From an uncultured Clostridia bacterium (GTDB lineage: Bacteria > Bacillota > Clostridia > Christensenellales > UBA1242), in contig CALWRL010000012.1 of the NCBI GenBank assembly GCA_944383945.1, positions 1-15,552 of the forward strand: DNA of 15,552 nucleotides, given 5' to 3'. Under the pieces are notes generated by a model that ran no database searches, was not told the DNA's origin, and saw only the letters and a program-made list of their open reading frames with translations. Below, piece by piece: positions 1-5,813 of this stretch (position 1 is the first letter of the stretch; each line of letters begins with the position of its first letter). The translations under genes and the position numbers were made by a program.

Positions 1-43
1 CAGGAACGGGACAAAGCAATCCCATGCAATCGATAACAATCAT
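1..43 (-). CDS. TusA/YedF-family sulfur carrier, N-terminal fragment (cut by window edge)
   Basis: Only the first 14 residues are visible, MIVIDCMGLLCPVP. They fit the start of the TusA/SirA/YedF family, in which a short strand is followed by D-x-x-G-L-x-C-P-x-P; the Cys of CPxP is the persulfide-carrying residue (here Cys11). The ATG at 43-41 is preceded by AAGGGGA with 7 nt spacing, a good ribosome binding site. The gene starts 17 nt after the stop of the SufBD-like gene, so it is probably the third gene of the sufC operon. That placement suggests it carries sulfur for Fe-S cluster assembly or a related sulfur transfer, which is inference. The rest of the protein lies outside the window, so a longer YedF-type protein with an extra C-terminal domain cannot be excluded. 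Confidence 0.7.
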   Translation of the reverse strand, partial: MIVIDCMGLLCPVP

Positions 44-60
44 AACAGTATCCCCTTTTT

Positions 61-618
61 TTAATTTTCTTTAACAATTAATTGTGCATTTTCTTGTAAT
101 GTTGCAATTGTTTTTCTGTTGGAGTAGTCAACTCCTTCAAGCTGTAGTGTTTCCATTTCCATAAAGGAATTGCTTTTTAGATTTATTTTTGTTATTGGGT
201 TTAAAATATTTTTGCCGTTACCTTCGCCGTAATGTTTTTCAACATATTTGACCTTGCTATTTTTATCTAAATAAAATGAATGTATACCATCATGTTGTGA
301 AGGGTTGCAAGTTGAATTATGAATTCCGCATCCAGCAATTATTGTTACATCACAGTTTTCTCCAATATGAAAATCGTTGTAAACAACATCTGAAAAATTT
401 CCTATGGTTACTATAACAGGAATGTGAATGCTTTTGTTTTTTGTGTTTGGCTTAACATAAATGTCAATTCCGCTTTTATCTTTTTTTGGAACTATTTCAA
501 TTTCTTTTGTTGTGTTGCGTTTAACCATTTCGCCGTTTTTTCTAATGTTAAAAGCACCGCTTGGTATTTTGTGCAAATCGGCAATTTGTTCCAGCAATTT
601 TTTGTCGATATTATTCAT
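61..618 (-). CDS. SufB/SufD-family Fe-S assembly protein, half-length
   Basis: This 185-residue protein resembles the N-terminal part of the roughly 310-residue SufB/SufD scaffold proteins that Clostridia encode next to sufC. Matching features are the opening MNNIDKKLLEQIADLHKIP, a central beta-strand-rich stretch with HIPVIVT and IIAGCGIHNSTC, then HDGIHSFY and KYVEKHYGEGNGK. SufBD proteins bind SufC and form the beta-helix scaffold on which a cluster is built. The protein stops at LIVKEN, about where homologues run on for some 120 more residues, and the stop is a plain TAA. The start at ATG 618 is preferred over an in-frame GTG six bases upstream because GAGG sits 5 nt before it. It overlaps the sufC stop by 8 bp, so translation is probably coupled. 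Family assignment is from remembered similarity. Confidence 0.8.
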   Translation of the reverse strand: MNNIDKKLLEQIADLHKIPSGAFNIRKNGEMVKRNTTKEIEIVPKKDKSGIDIYVKPNTKNKSIHIPVIVTIGNFSDVVYNDFHIGENCDVTIIAGCGIHNSTCNPSQHDGIHSFYLDKNSKVKYVEKHYGEGNGKNILNPITKINLKSNSFMEMETLQLEGVDYSNRKTIATLQENAQLIVKEN

Positions 619-1321
619 TTTCACCTCTTAATTTTTCACAAGAAGAGTTTTCAATTAGTTTTAGCATTTCATTTCCTTTCCCAATTTTTTTAACGCAACC
701 GTCGGAAAGTAAAATTATTTCGTCAGCTAGTTTAAGAATTTCTTTTTGATGAGAAACAATTATTGTTGTTTTATTTATTGAAGAAAAAATTTTAGACAGT
801 TTTTCAAAACTCCAAAGGTCAATTCCTGCTTCTGGTTCGTCAAAAATGTAAATGTCGGACTTTTTTGAAAGAGCCATAGCAAGTTCAATTCTTTTTAGTT
901 CGCCACCGGAAAGGCTATCGTCCATATATCTGTCTTGATAATTTCTTGCGCATAAACCCACTTTAGATAAATATTCGCAACTGTTTGAAATTGTGTTATT
1001 TTTGTTAGAGGCTAAATCTAACAACTTGCTTATTTTAATTCCTTTAAAAGTAACAGGTTTTTGGAAAGCAAATGAAATTCCTTCATTTGCTCTTTGGGTG
1101 ATAGAATAATTAGTTATATCTTTATTATTTAAGTAAATTTTACCATCGGACAATTTGTTAATTCCCATAATTAATTTAACAAGCGTTGATTTTCCACTTC
1201 CGTTTGGGCCAGTTATAACATAAATTTTGTTATCCTCAAAATTAAGGCTAACATTATTTAATATATTTTTATTAACACCGTTTTCGCAAACGCTATAACT
1301 TACATTTTCTATTTTTAACAT
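611..1321 (-). CDS. sufC: SufC, Fe-S cluster assembly ATPase
   Basis: This is a 236-residue ABC-type ATPase without membrane segments, normal length for SufC. It has Walker A GPNGSGKST at residues 38-46, the signature LSGGE at 137-141, Walker B running into DEPEAGID at 157-168, and the switch His at about 191. The DEPEAGIDLWSF wording is typical of SufC rather than of transport ATPases. SufC hydrolyses ATP to drive shape changes in the SufBD scaffold during cluster assembly in the cytosol. The SufBD-like gene overlaps its 3' end. There is no Shine-Dalgarno sequence before the ATG; instead a consensus promoter places the predicted first transcribed base on the A of the ATG, so the mRNA may be leaderless. 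Confidence 0.92.
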   Translation of the reverse strand: MLKIENVSYSVCENGVNKNILNNVSLNFEDNKIYVITGPNGSGKSTLVKLIMGINKLSDGKIYLNNKDITNYSITQRANEGISFAFQKPVTFKGIKISKLLDLASNKNNTISNSCEYLSKVGLCARNYQDRYMDDSLSGGELKRIELAMALSKKSDIYIFDEPEAGIDLWSFEKLSKIFSSINKTTIIVSHQKEILKLADEIILLSDGCVKKIGKGNEMLKLIENSSCEKLRGENE

Positions 1322-1327
1322 AAAAAT

Positions 1328-1357
1328 ATTATATATCTTTTTTTATTTTCAAGTCAA
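1328..1357 (-). promoter_or_regulatory. Promoter of sufC, predicted leaderless
   Basis: On the minus strand TTGACT (1357-1352) is followed by an 18-nt spacer and TATAAT (1333-1328). Six bases (ATTTTT) separate the -10 box from the ATG, so the expected +1 is position 1321, the A of the sufC start codon. No purine-rich ribosome binding site can fit. Confidence 0.8.
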
Positions 1358-1387
1358 TTCAAATTTTAACCAAAATTGTTTTTTTTT

Positions 1388-1404
1388 CATAATATGAATG
1401 GGAG
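1388..1404 (+). promoter_or_regulatory. Likely -10 and ribosome binding site of the collagen-like gene
   Basis: CATAAT (1388-1393) is a plausible -10 box with a predicted +1 near 1400. GGGAG (1400-1404) is the ribosome binding site, 7 nt before the ATG. The -35 is poor (TTTAAC near 1365). The 90-bp gap from 1322 to 1411 therefore carries two divergent promoters. Such a very short leader overlapping the SD is itself unusual. Confidence 0.4.
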
Positions 1405-1411
1405 ATAATCT

Positions 1412-2704
1412 ATGAGAAAAAATTGTTGTTATAATAATAAATGTTCTTCAACGCCAGAAGACTTATTTATACCTCAAAATAAATGTTCATGTAGAAGCAA
1501 TGTTGGAAACGGAATAACCGGCCCAACAGGTCCAACAGGTTTAATAGGGCCAACCGGCCCAACAGGTGCTACAGGCCCAGTGGGACCAACCGGTCCAACA
1601 GGCGCAACAACAACAACTGTTCAAGTTATTGCAACAAACACTTTGCCGGCGGGAAGTGATGCATCTGTTATTCAAAGTGGAGCTGGATCGACCGCAGAAT
1701 TAAGTTTTTTCATTCCAGAAGGAGAAATGGGTCCAACGGGCCCAACTGGAGCAACCGGTCCAACAGGGCCAATAGGGCCAACCGGTGCAAACGGAAGCGT
1801 TGGCGCAACGGGTCCAACAGGAGCTAAGGGAGATGTTGGAGCGAAGGGTGATGTGGGAGCAACCGGTCCAACTGGCCCAACGGGTCCAACAGGGGCTATA
1901 GGTTTAACAGGCTTAACGGGAGCAACTGGCCCAACCGGTCCAACTGGAGCAACAGGTGCGAGGGGGGCAACGGGGCCAACCGGTCCAACAGGAACACTTG
2001 GTGTTAATCTTTCTCAACTATATGTTAGAAGCGGAACTATTGGTGGGGTTGGAACGCAAGAAAATCCATTGCCAAGCATTGAAGATGCTTTGGCTATCGT
2101 TAAAAACAATGGGTTTATTATCGTTGAAGCTGGAACATATCCTGTTTCGGAAACGATAAATATAAATAAAAATGGAATAACAATTTCCGGAAAACCAAAC
2201 GCAGTTGTGTTTTTAACTGATGCGGTTATTCCATTTTTAGTTTCTGGTTTTGGAAATGTTGTTGAAGGTTTAACATTTACGAGCGACAACCCTTATGCAG
2301 TTGAATTTATACAAGTTGGTGGAGATTACAATAAAATTGCAAACAATATTATATTTGGACCAACACAAGCGGGAAGTTCGGACACTTGGATAACAAATAG
2401 AGGAATTGTTACACAAGGTAGTGCGACTAACACTTTAATTGATAATAATACTATATATTCATTAAGACAAGCTGGATATTTTAACCCAAATTCAACAGGA
2501 TATGTTGTAAACAATGTTGTTTATAATACGAGAGGGTGGGTTGTCGATCAAGGCCTTTTTGAATTTTCTGGAAATTCATGGGGTAGCCCAGCAAATGCAG
2601 TTGACATTGCGTTGTTAAGCGGAACAACAAGCACAGTTCCTTACGACAATTTAACTAAACTTCAAGAAAGCAACAGTAACGCAAATATTAGCGATCAAAG
2701 ATAA
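1412..2704 (+). CDS. BclA-like collagen-repeat surface protein with beta-helix-type C-terminus
   Basis: This 430-residue protein starts with a Cys-rich head (Cys5, 6, 11, 25, 27) and has no signal peptide. A first collagen block of 11 Gly-X-Y triplets (residues 34-66) is followed by a non-collagen insert (67-106) of the T-rich ...FFIPEG type common in Clostridia collagen-like proteins. A second block of 30 triplets (107-196) is mostly GPT and GAT, with charged GAKGDV units in the middle. Residues about 200-410 are beta-rich with repeated N-N and asparagine ladders (TININKNGITISG, NTLIDNNTIY), suggesting a right-handed parallel beta-helix. By analogy with BclA it may form trimers on a spore or cell surface, with Thr residues available for glycosylation. 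The Cys-rich, leader-free N-terminus fits assembly from inside a mother cell, but sporulation control is not shown. Confidence 0.8.
   Translation: MRKNCCYNNKCSSTPEDLFIPQNKCSCRSNVGNGITGPTGPTGLIGPTGPTGATGPVGPTGPTGATTTTVQVIATNTLPAGSDASVIQSGAGSTAELSFFIPEGEMGPTGPTGATGPTGPIGPTGANGSVGATGPTGAKGDVGAKGDVGATGPTGPTGPTGAIGLTGLTGATGPTGPTGATGARGATGPTGPTGTLGVNLSQLYVRSGTIGGVGTQENPLPSIEDALAIVKNNGFIIVEAGTYPVSETININKNGITISGKPNAVVFLTDAVIPFLVSGFGNVVEGLTFTSDNPYAVEFIQVGGDYNKIANNIIFGPTQAGSSDTWITNRGIVTQGSATNTLIDNNTIYSLRQAGYFNPNSTGYVVNNVVYNTRGWVVDQGLFEFSGNSWGSPANAVDIALLSGTTSTVPYDNLTKLQESNSNANISDQR
1511..1609 (+). repeat. Collagen-type Gly-X-Y repeat block 1
   Basis: Eleven in-frame 9-bp units encode Gly-X-Y triplets, mostly GPT. 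They are imperfect at DNA level because synonymous codons vary (ggc/ggt/ggg, cca, aca/acc), which limits slippage. Confidence 0.9.
1730..1999 (+). repeat. Collagen-type Gly-X-Y repeat block 2
   Basis: Thirty in-frame 9-bp units encode Gly-X-Y triplets. GPT and GAT dominate. A central run contains GAK GDV GAK GDV, an 18-bp near-duplication that adds Lys/Asp pairs able to form salt bridges in a triple helix. Confidence 0.9.
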
Positions 2705-2731
2705 AAAAATTATATTTAAAAGAAAAAAATG

Positions 2732-2778
2732 TTTGCAAAAAAATAAGTTTGTTGTATAATGATTGTTGTTAAAAGGAG
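2732..2778 (+). promoter_or_regulatory. Promoter and RBS of small membrane protein gene
   Basis: TTTGCA (2732-2737), 17 nt, TATAAT (2755-2760), with predicted +1 near 2767. AAGGAG (2773-2778) lies 8 nt before the ATG at 2787. This RBS decides the start at 2787 over an in-frame ATG at 2763. No hairpin terminator is seen between the collagen-like gene stop and this promoter. Confidence 0.7.
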
Positions 2779-2786
2779 AGAGGTTT

Positions 2787-3113
2787 ATGGCAACAAAAAA
2801 AACAAATTCAACAAAATCTGAATCAACTAAAAAATCTTCTTCATCAAGTAGATGGGGGCTTAACAAAGTTTCAATGTATGTAATGGTTGCTGTTGCGCTT
2901 TTATATGTTGTTTCTTTGTTATTGGCTTGTTTTAATGTTAATTCGGTTGTTGTTAGTGCGCTTCAAGGCGTTGCATCTGCAATTATGATTGTTATTGTTG
3001 CAATTCTTGCTTGGCGCTATGTAAGGCCAAAACAAGCAGTTTGGAAAGTTCTTTATGTTCTTTGCTTGCTATTGGTTATTGTTGGAATAATTGTTCCACT
3101 TGTTTTAAATTAA
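2787..3113 (+). CDS. Small three-helix membrane protein, unknown function
   Basis: This 108-residue protein has a Lys/Ser/Thr-rich soluble N-terminus (residues 1-28) and three predicted membrane helices at about 29-49, 55-77 and 86-107. A short basic loop, WRYVRPKQ, links helices 2 and 3. The positive N-terminus suggests it faces the cytosol. The start is fixed by AAGGAG 8 nt upstream. It is a single-gene unit with its own promoter and a strong terminator after the stop. No family is recognised and neither neighbour gives a firm clue to its role. Confidence 0.75.
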   Translation: MATKKTNSTKSESTKKSSSSSRWGLNKVSMYVMVAVALLYVVSLLLACFNVNSVVVSALQGVASAIMIVIVAILAWRYVRPKQAVWKVLYVLCLLLVIVGIIVPLVLN

Positions 3114-3123
3114 CAGAACCACA

Positions 3124-3153
3124 AAAAAGGCCCGCTATATAGCGGGTTTTTTT
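3124..3153 (+). terminator. Rho-independent terminator after small membrane protein gene
   Basis: The perfect palindrome CCCGCTATATAGCGGG (3131-3146) is followed by seven T residues. It is preceded by six A residues and GG, so it may work in both directions. Confidence 0.9.
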
Positions 3154-3217
3154 ATAAATATTTTTCAATTTTAAATTGTTTAAATAATTTAAAAATTAGT
3201 GGGCAAAATATTTTTGC

Positions 3218-3298
3218 AAATAAAAAAACGAAAAAAACAAAAAAAAATAAAAAAAAGGCTTATTTTGTTTGACATGTTTTTTTATAATATTGTATAAT
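3218..3298 (+). promoter_or_regulatory. Strong promoter with A-tract UP-like element
   Basis: Perfect TTGACA (3269-3274), an 18-nt spacer and perfect TATAAT (3293-3298); predicted +1 near 3305. A second TATAAT at 3283-3288 is too close to this -35 to use it. About 40 nt of nearly pure A-tract (3218-3258) lie just upstream, resembling an UP element that binds the alpha subunit of RNA polymerase. With the long SD AAAGGAGGGG (3317-3326) this predicts very high expression. Confidence 0.75.
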
Positions 3299-3334
3299 CA
3301 CAATGAAATCTAAAAAAAGGAGGGGGTAAAATTA

Positions 3335-3907
3335 ATGAAACTTAGAGTTAAATTGGTTTCAACAATTGCAGCGTTCTGTTTGGTTCTTTGCTTAACAATC
3401 GTTGGTGTTTGGGCTGTTTCAAGCGCAACAGTATCAATGGGAGGTAACATTTCCTTCACAGCAACAGATGTTAACGCAACAGTAACATTTAATAATTTTA
3501 CAGGTGTATCTGAAAAACCAACACCAGCAACATTAGTATATAATGGAACTGAAAGCACAAGCACACCATCATCTGGCGATGTTAGTACATGGTCTGGTTG
3601 GGATTTGTCTATAACTGGAAAAACGGCAGTTTTAACATTTACAGTTGCAAATACTCATGCTGAAAACACTTTGAAAGTTAAATTTAAAGACAGTTCTGCT
3701 CTCACAGTTGGAACAAATAACTGCTCAATTGCTGTTACTGATGACAATGCAGGAGATGTTACAGCTGCAGAAGGCATTACATTGGCAGTAGGTGAATCTG
3801 TACAAATAACTGTTACAATTACAATTGCCAATGAAAATAAGTCTGTTTCTAATGCCGCACTTAACTTCAGCTTAGTACTTGAAGACGAACATCATACTGC
3901 TGCTTAA
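3335..3907 (+). CDS. SipW-dependent secreted protein, TasA/camelysin-like
   Basis: This 190-residue protein has a basic start (MKLRVK), a hydrophobic segment at about 8-28, and then a Thr/Val/Asn-rich beta-type region with no further membrane helix. The leader ends in GVWAVSSATVSMGGNISF, resembling the SipW-dependent signal class in which a hydrophobic run is followed by a small-residue site and a strand-rich pilin-like domain. The next gene encodes a SipW-type signal peptidase, which strongly supports the assignment. TasA and CalY are secreted beta-sandwich proteins that polymerise into fibres or coat the surface. The mature part has no cysteines until one near residue 130 and ends in an acidic His-containing tail (EDEHHTAA). 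The strong promoter and SD fit a structural protein made in bulk. Fibre formation is inferred. Confidence 0.7.
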   Translation: MKLRVKLVSTIAAFCLVLCLTIVGVWAVSSATVSMGGNISFTATDVNATVTFNNFTGVSEKPTPATLVYNGTESTSTPSSGDVSTWSGWDLSITGKTAVLTFTVANTHAENTLKVKFKDSSALTVGTNNCSIAVTDDNAGDVTAAEGITLAVGESVQITVTITIANENKSVSNAALNFSLVLEDEHHTAA

Positions 3908-3931
3908 TTAGACAAAAAGAATTAATAATAC

Positions 3932-3986
3932 ATAAAGCCTTGTTTTAACTGTGTGGCGTTTTGCTGTTGTTTTAACTTGGCTTTAT
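3932..3986 (+). other. Long-loop inverted repeat between secreted-protein and signal peptidase genes
   Basis: ATAAAGCC (3932-3939) is complementary to GGCTTTAT (3979-3986) with a 39-nt loop. The loop also holds a direct repeat of TTGTTTTAACT at 3940-3950 and 3967-3977. The hairpin is followed by T-rich sequence but no clean T-run. It could act as a weak attenuator or an mRNA-stabilising element that makes far more secreted protein than peptidase. The role is a guess. Confidence 0.35.
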
Positions 3987-4006
3987 TATTATTTTAAGGA
4001 GAAGAT

Positions 4007-5068
4007 ATGCGCAATAAATATAAATTAATGAAAACCTTAGATATAATAAGCGATGTATTGTTCGTAATAGTTATGGCAATATTAGTTTGTTATTTAATAT
4101 ATGGTTTTAGTGCAAAATCTAAAAACCAAGTTCCTTCCTTTTTTGGAACCTCTTATGTTAGAGTTGTTAGCAATTCAATGAAGGCTAGTGGCTTTGATAA
4201 AGGTGATGTTGCTATTATAAACAAGGTTAATATAACCGAAATTAAAGAGGGCGATATTATTGCGTTTTATAGAGACACTTTAACAGGAGATTTTAGTTCG
4301 TCTGGAGAACAATTAGAATATAAAACTGGCGAAAAAAGTTTTGAAGGTCAAATGATAGTTTTCCACAAAGTTGGAGAAGTTAAAATTGATAAAGACGGGC
4401 AAACATGGGTTAAAACATACGGAACAAGCAATGTTGATACCGATGGTAATATTGTGTATGATTCATCTTTAACTAGGGGAGATCACATAGTTGGGGTTTA
4501 TACTGAAAGCGCATTAGCAGATGTTTTGCAATTTGTTTCTAGTTCAACAGGACTTATTGTAGTTGTTATTGTTCCTTCGGCAATATTATTGATGGTTTTA
4601 GCGTTCAGCATTGTTGACACAATCGACAAAATTATTAGGCTTAAAAAACAACAAGAATTGGCTGCAGCCCTTGCTTTGACTGGAACAAATGGAGATGTTA
4701 ATGGCGAGCAAAACGAAGAAAATAACGAAAATTCGCAATTAGATTTAACTAAAACCAGCGAGAACAAAGAAGGCGCAAAAGAAGAATCAAAAGACAAATT
4801 AGAAGAAAAAACTTCTACAGACAAAGAAAAAGGCAAAGAGAAAAAGCCAAAGGCGGAAACTAAAGAAAAAGTTGAAAAAGAAGAAAAATCTTCAAGTAAA
4901 AAAATAGATTTACCAAAAAAGGCAGAGAAAGAAAGCAAGAAAGAAGAAAACGCCAAGCAAAAAATTGCTTTACCAAAAAAAGCGGATAAAAAAGAAGAAC
5001 CTGCTAAAGAAAAAATAACTTTGCCTAAAAAATTAGAAAAAACCAAAGATAAAAAAGAAGATAAATAA
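4007..5068 (+). CDS. sipW: SipW-type (ER-type) signal peptidase I with long charged tail
   Basis: This 353-residue protein has an N-terminal membrane helix at about 12-34. The catalytic region carries SNSM with Ser57 as nucleophile, then KGDVAII, EGDIIAF and IVFHKVGEV with His120. A Ser/His pair rather than Ser/Lys marks the ER-type class that includes Bacillus SipW. A GDHIVGVY strand follows, then a second membrane helix at about 180-207. It probably cleaves the secreted protein encoded just upstream. Residues about 215-353 form an Ala/Glu/Lys-rich cytosolic tail absent from ordinary SipW (about 190 residues); it contains three KI-x-LPKK-x-x-K units. The start has AAGGAG 5 nt upstream. Confidence 0.85.
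   Translation: MRNKYKLMKTLDIISDVLFVIVMAILVCYLIYGFSAKSKNQVPSFFGTSYVRVVSNSMKASGFDKGDVAIINKVNITEIKEGDIIAFYRDTLTGDFSSSGEQLEYKTGEKSFEGQMIVFHKVGEVKIDKDGQTWVKTYGTSNVDTDGNIVYDSSLTRGDHIVGVYTESALADVLQFVSSSTGLIVVVIVPSAILLMVLAFSIVDTIDKIIRLKKQQELAAALALTGTNGDVNGEQNEENNENSQLDLTKTSENKEGAKEESKDKLEEKTSTDKEKGKEKKPKAETKEKVEKEEKSSSKKIDLPKKAEKESKKEENAKQKIALPKKADKKEEPAKEKITLPKKLEKTKDKKEDK
4901..5043 (+). repeat. Three KIxLPKK repeats in the signal peptidase tail
   Basis: The encoded words KIDLPKKAEK, KIALPKKADK and KITLPKKLEK recur. The first two are spaced exactly 60 bp (20 residues) apart and the third follows after about 51 bp. Between them lies Lys/Glu-rich filler. The conserved LPKK core stands out from low-complexity sequence and suggests a repeated binding motif. 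Confidence 0.7.
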
Positions 5069-5072
5069 TAAG

Positions 5073-5099
5073 AAAACCACGAATAATTCGTGGTTTTTT
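5073..5099 (+). terminator. Rho-independent terminator after sipW, likely bidirectional
   Basis: AAAACCACGAA (5073-5083), a 3-nt loop and TTCGTGGTTTT (5087-5097) form an 11-bp stem ending in six T residues. On the minus strand the stem is followed by TTTTCTTATT, so it may also end the convergent kinase gene that stops at 5117. Confidence 0.9.
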
Positions 5100-5116
5100 G
5101 TTGTTTAAATTTGTTA

Positions 5117-5686
5117 TTAGAATTCCATAGAGGAAGCATCAAAACTAAAGGTGTTATCAATTGAAACAAATGTATCGCTTATGTTTTTTATTTTTTTACT
5201 TAGCTTTAAACAATCATTATAATTTTCTTTCAAAGCTTCTGCGTCATAATATAAACCGCCTTGTTTATATCTGGAATTTGCTCTTTGGGAATTTACAGTT
5301 GAAGAGGCAGTAAAAACAAAATATGTAACAACTTTATATTCTTTAAACTTTGCATATTTTATTAAATCAATAATTTCATTGCTTTGAGAATCCCATTCAA
5401 CAGCAAAACCGTTTCCTTCATTTATATTATTAACAATTCTGTCTACCAATGGGTTGGCCGAGCTATCCCATTCGTCTTTTAAAAGGTTAAGATTAATAAA
5501 AGGAACATTAATTTTTTTGCTGTAATATAAATTTGCCATAATTGTTGATTTTCCACTTCCATTTGGGCCACAAACAACATACATAATTTTATCGTTTGAT
5601 TTATCAAGAGATTTTGCTTTTATTAAAATTTTTGCAATTTTTTTGTAAGGAAACACCTTAATTTTGTTGCTATATTTTTTTTCCAT
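5117..5686 (-). CDS. Zeta-toxin-like P-loop kinase
   Basis: This 189-residue protein has Walker A GPNGSGKST at residues 40-48 after a basic N-terminal stretch. A downstream RANSRYKQGG motif followed by a helix (YDAEALKENYNDCLKL) resembles the R-V-x-x-R-V-x-x-GGH-x-V segment of zeta toxin and related UDP-N-acetylglucosamine kinases. An acidic FAVEWDS segment lies where zeta proteins carry catalytic or substrate-binding acids. No epsilon-type antitoxin sits beside it, so a housekeeping zeta-like kinase is at least as likely as a toxin. The ATG has GAGG 7 nt upstream. A good promoter (5710-5738) faces away from the HD gene. The substrate is unknown. Confidence 0.65.
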   Translation of the reverse strand: MEKKYSNKIKVFPYKKIAKILIKAKSLDKSNDKIMYVVCGPNGSGKSTIMANLYYSKKINVPFINLNLLKDEWDSSANPLVDRIVNNINEGNGFAVEWDSQSNEIIDLIKYAKFKEYKVVTYFVFTASSTVNSQRANSRYKQGGLYYDAEALKENYNDCLKLSKKIKNISDTFVSIDNTFSFDASSMEF

Positions 5687-5709
5687 AAAACACCTCGTTA
5701 TTTATTTAA

Positions 5710-5738
5710 ATAATACATTATTTAAAAGCATATTTCAA
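5710..5738 (-). promoter_or_regulatory. Promoter of zeta-like kinase gene
   Basis: On the minus strand TTGAAA (5738-5733), 17 nt and TATTAT (5715-5710) predict +1 near 5703 and a 16-17 nt leader holding the GAGGTG ribosome binding site at 5696-5691. Confidence 0.65.
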
Positions 5739-5757
5739 TAGTTTTTTAAAAAATAAT

Positions 5758-5787
5758 TTGACAAATTTTAGCATTGTTTGTTATTAT
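5758..5787 (+). promoter_or_regulatory. Promoter of HD-domain gene
   Basis: Perfect TTGACA (5758-5763), 18 nt and TATTAT (5782-5787) predict +1 near 5794. The ribosome binding site AAGGGAA follows at about 5804-5810. It lies back to back with the promoter of the divergent kinase gene. Confidence 0.65.
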
Positions 5788-5813
5788 CAAAATAAGTAGA
5801 AAAAAGGGAAAAT

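Noticed and set aside
1511..1999. Repetitive DNA that could be taken for a CRISPR or minisatellite array
   Set aside because: All units are in-frame 9-bp Gly-X-Y codons with synonymous variation, so it is protein repeat, not a spacer array.
2014..2289. Minus-strand ORF inside the collagen-like gene
   Set aside because: Shadow of a clearly coding beta-rich region; no SD or recognisable product.
3283..3288. First TATAAT upstream of the secreted protein gene as the -10
   Set aside because: It lies only 8 nt from TTGACA; the second TATAAT at 3293-3298 gives a proper 18-nt spacer.
3303..3329. Eight-codon mini-ORF (MKSKKRRG) before the secreted protein gene
   Set aside because: The predicted +1 (3305) lies inside its ATG, it has no SD, and it merely spans the SD of the real gene.
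4498..5169. Long minus-strand ORF of 223 codons opposite the signal peptidase tail
   Set aside because: It is the mirror of the Lys/Glu-rich tail, rich in Ser/Phe/Leu as expected for antisense of AAA/GAA codons, runs through the terminator at 5073-5099 and has no domain.
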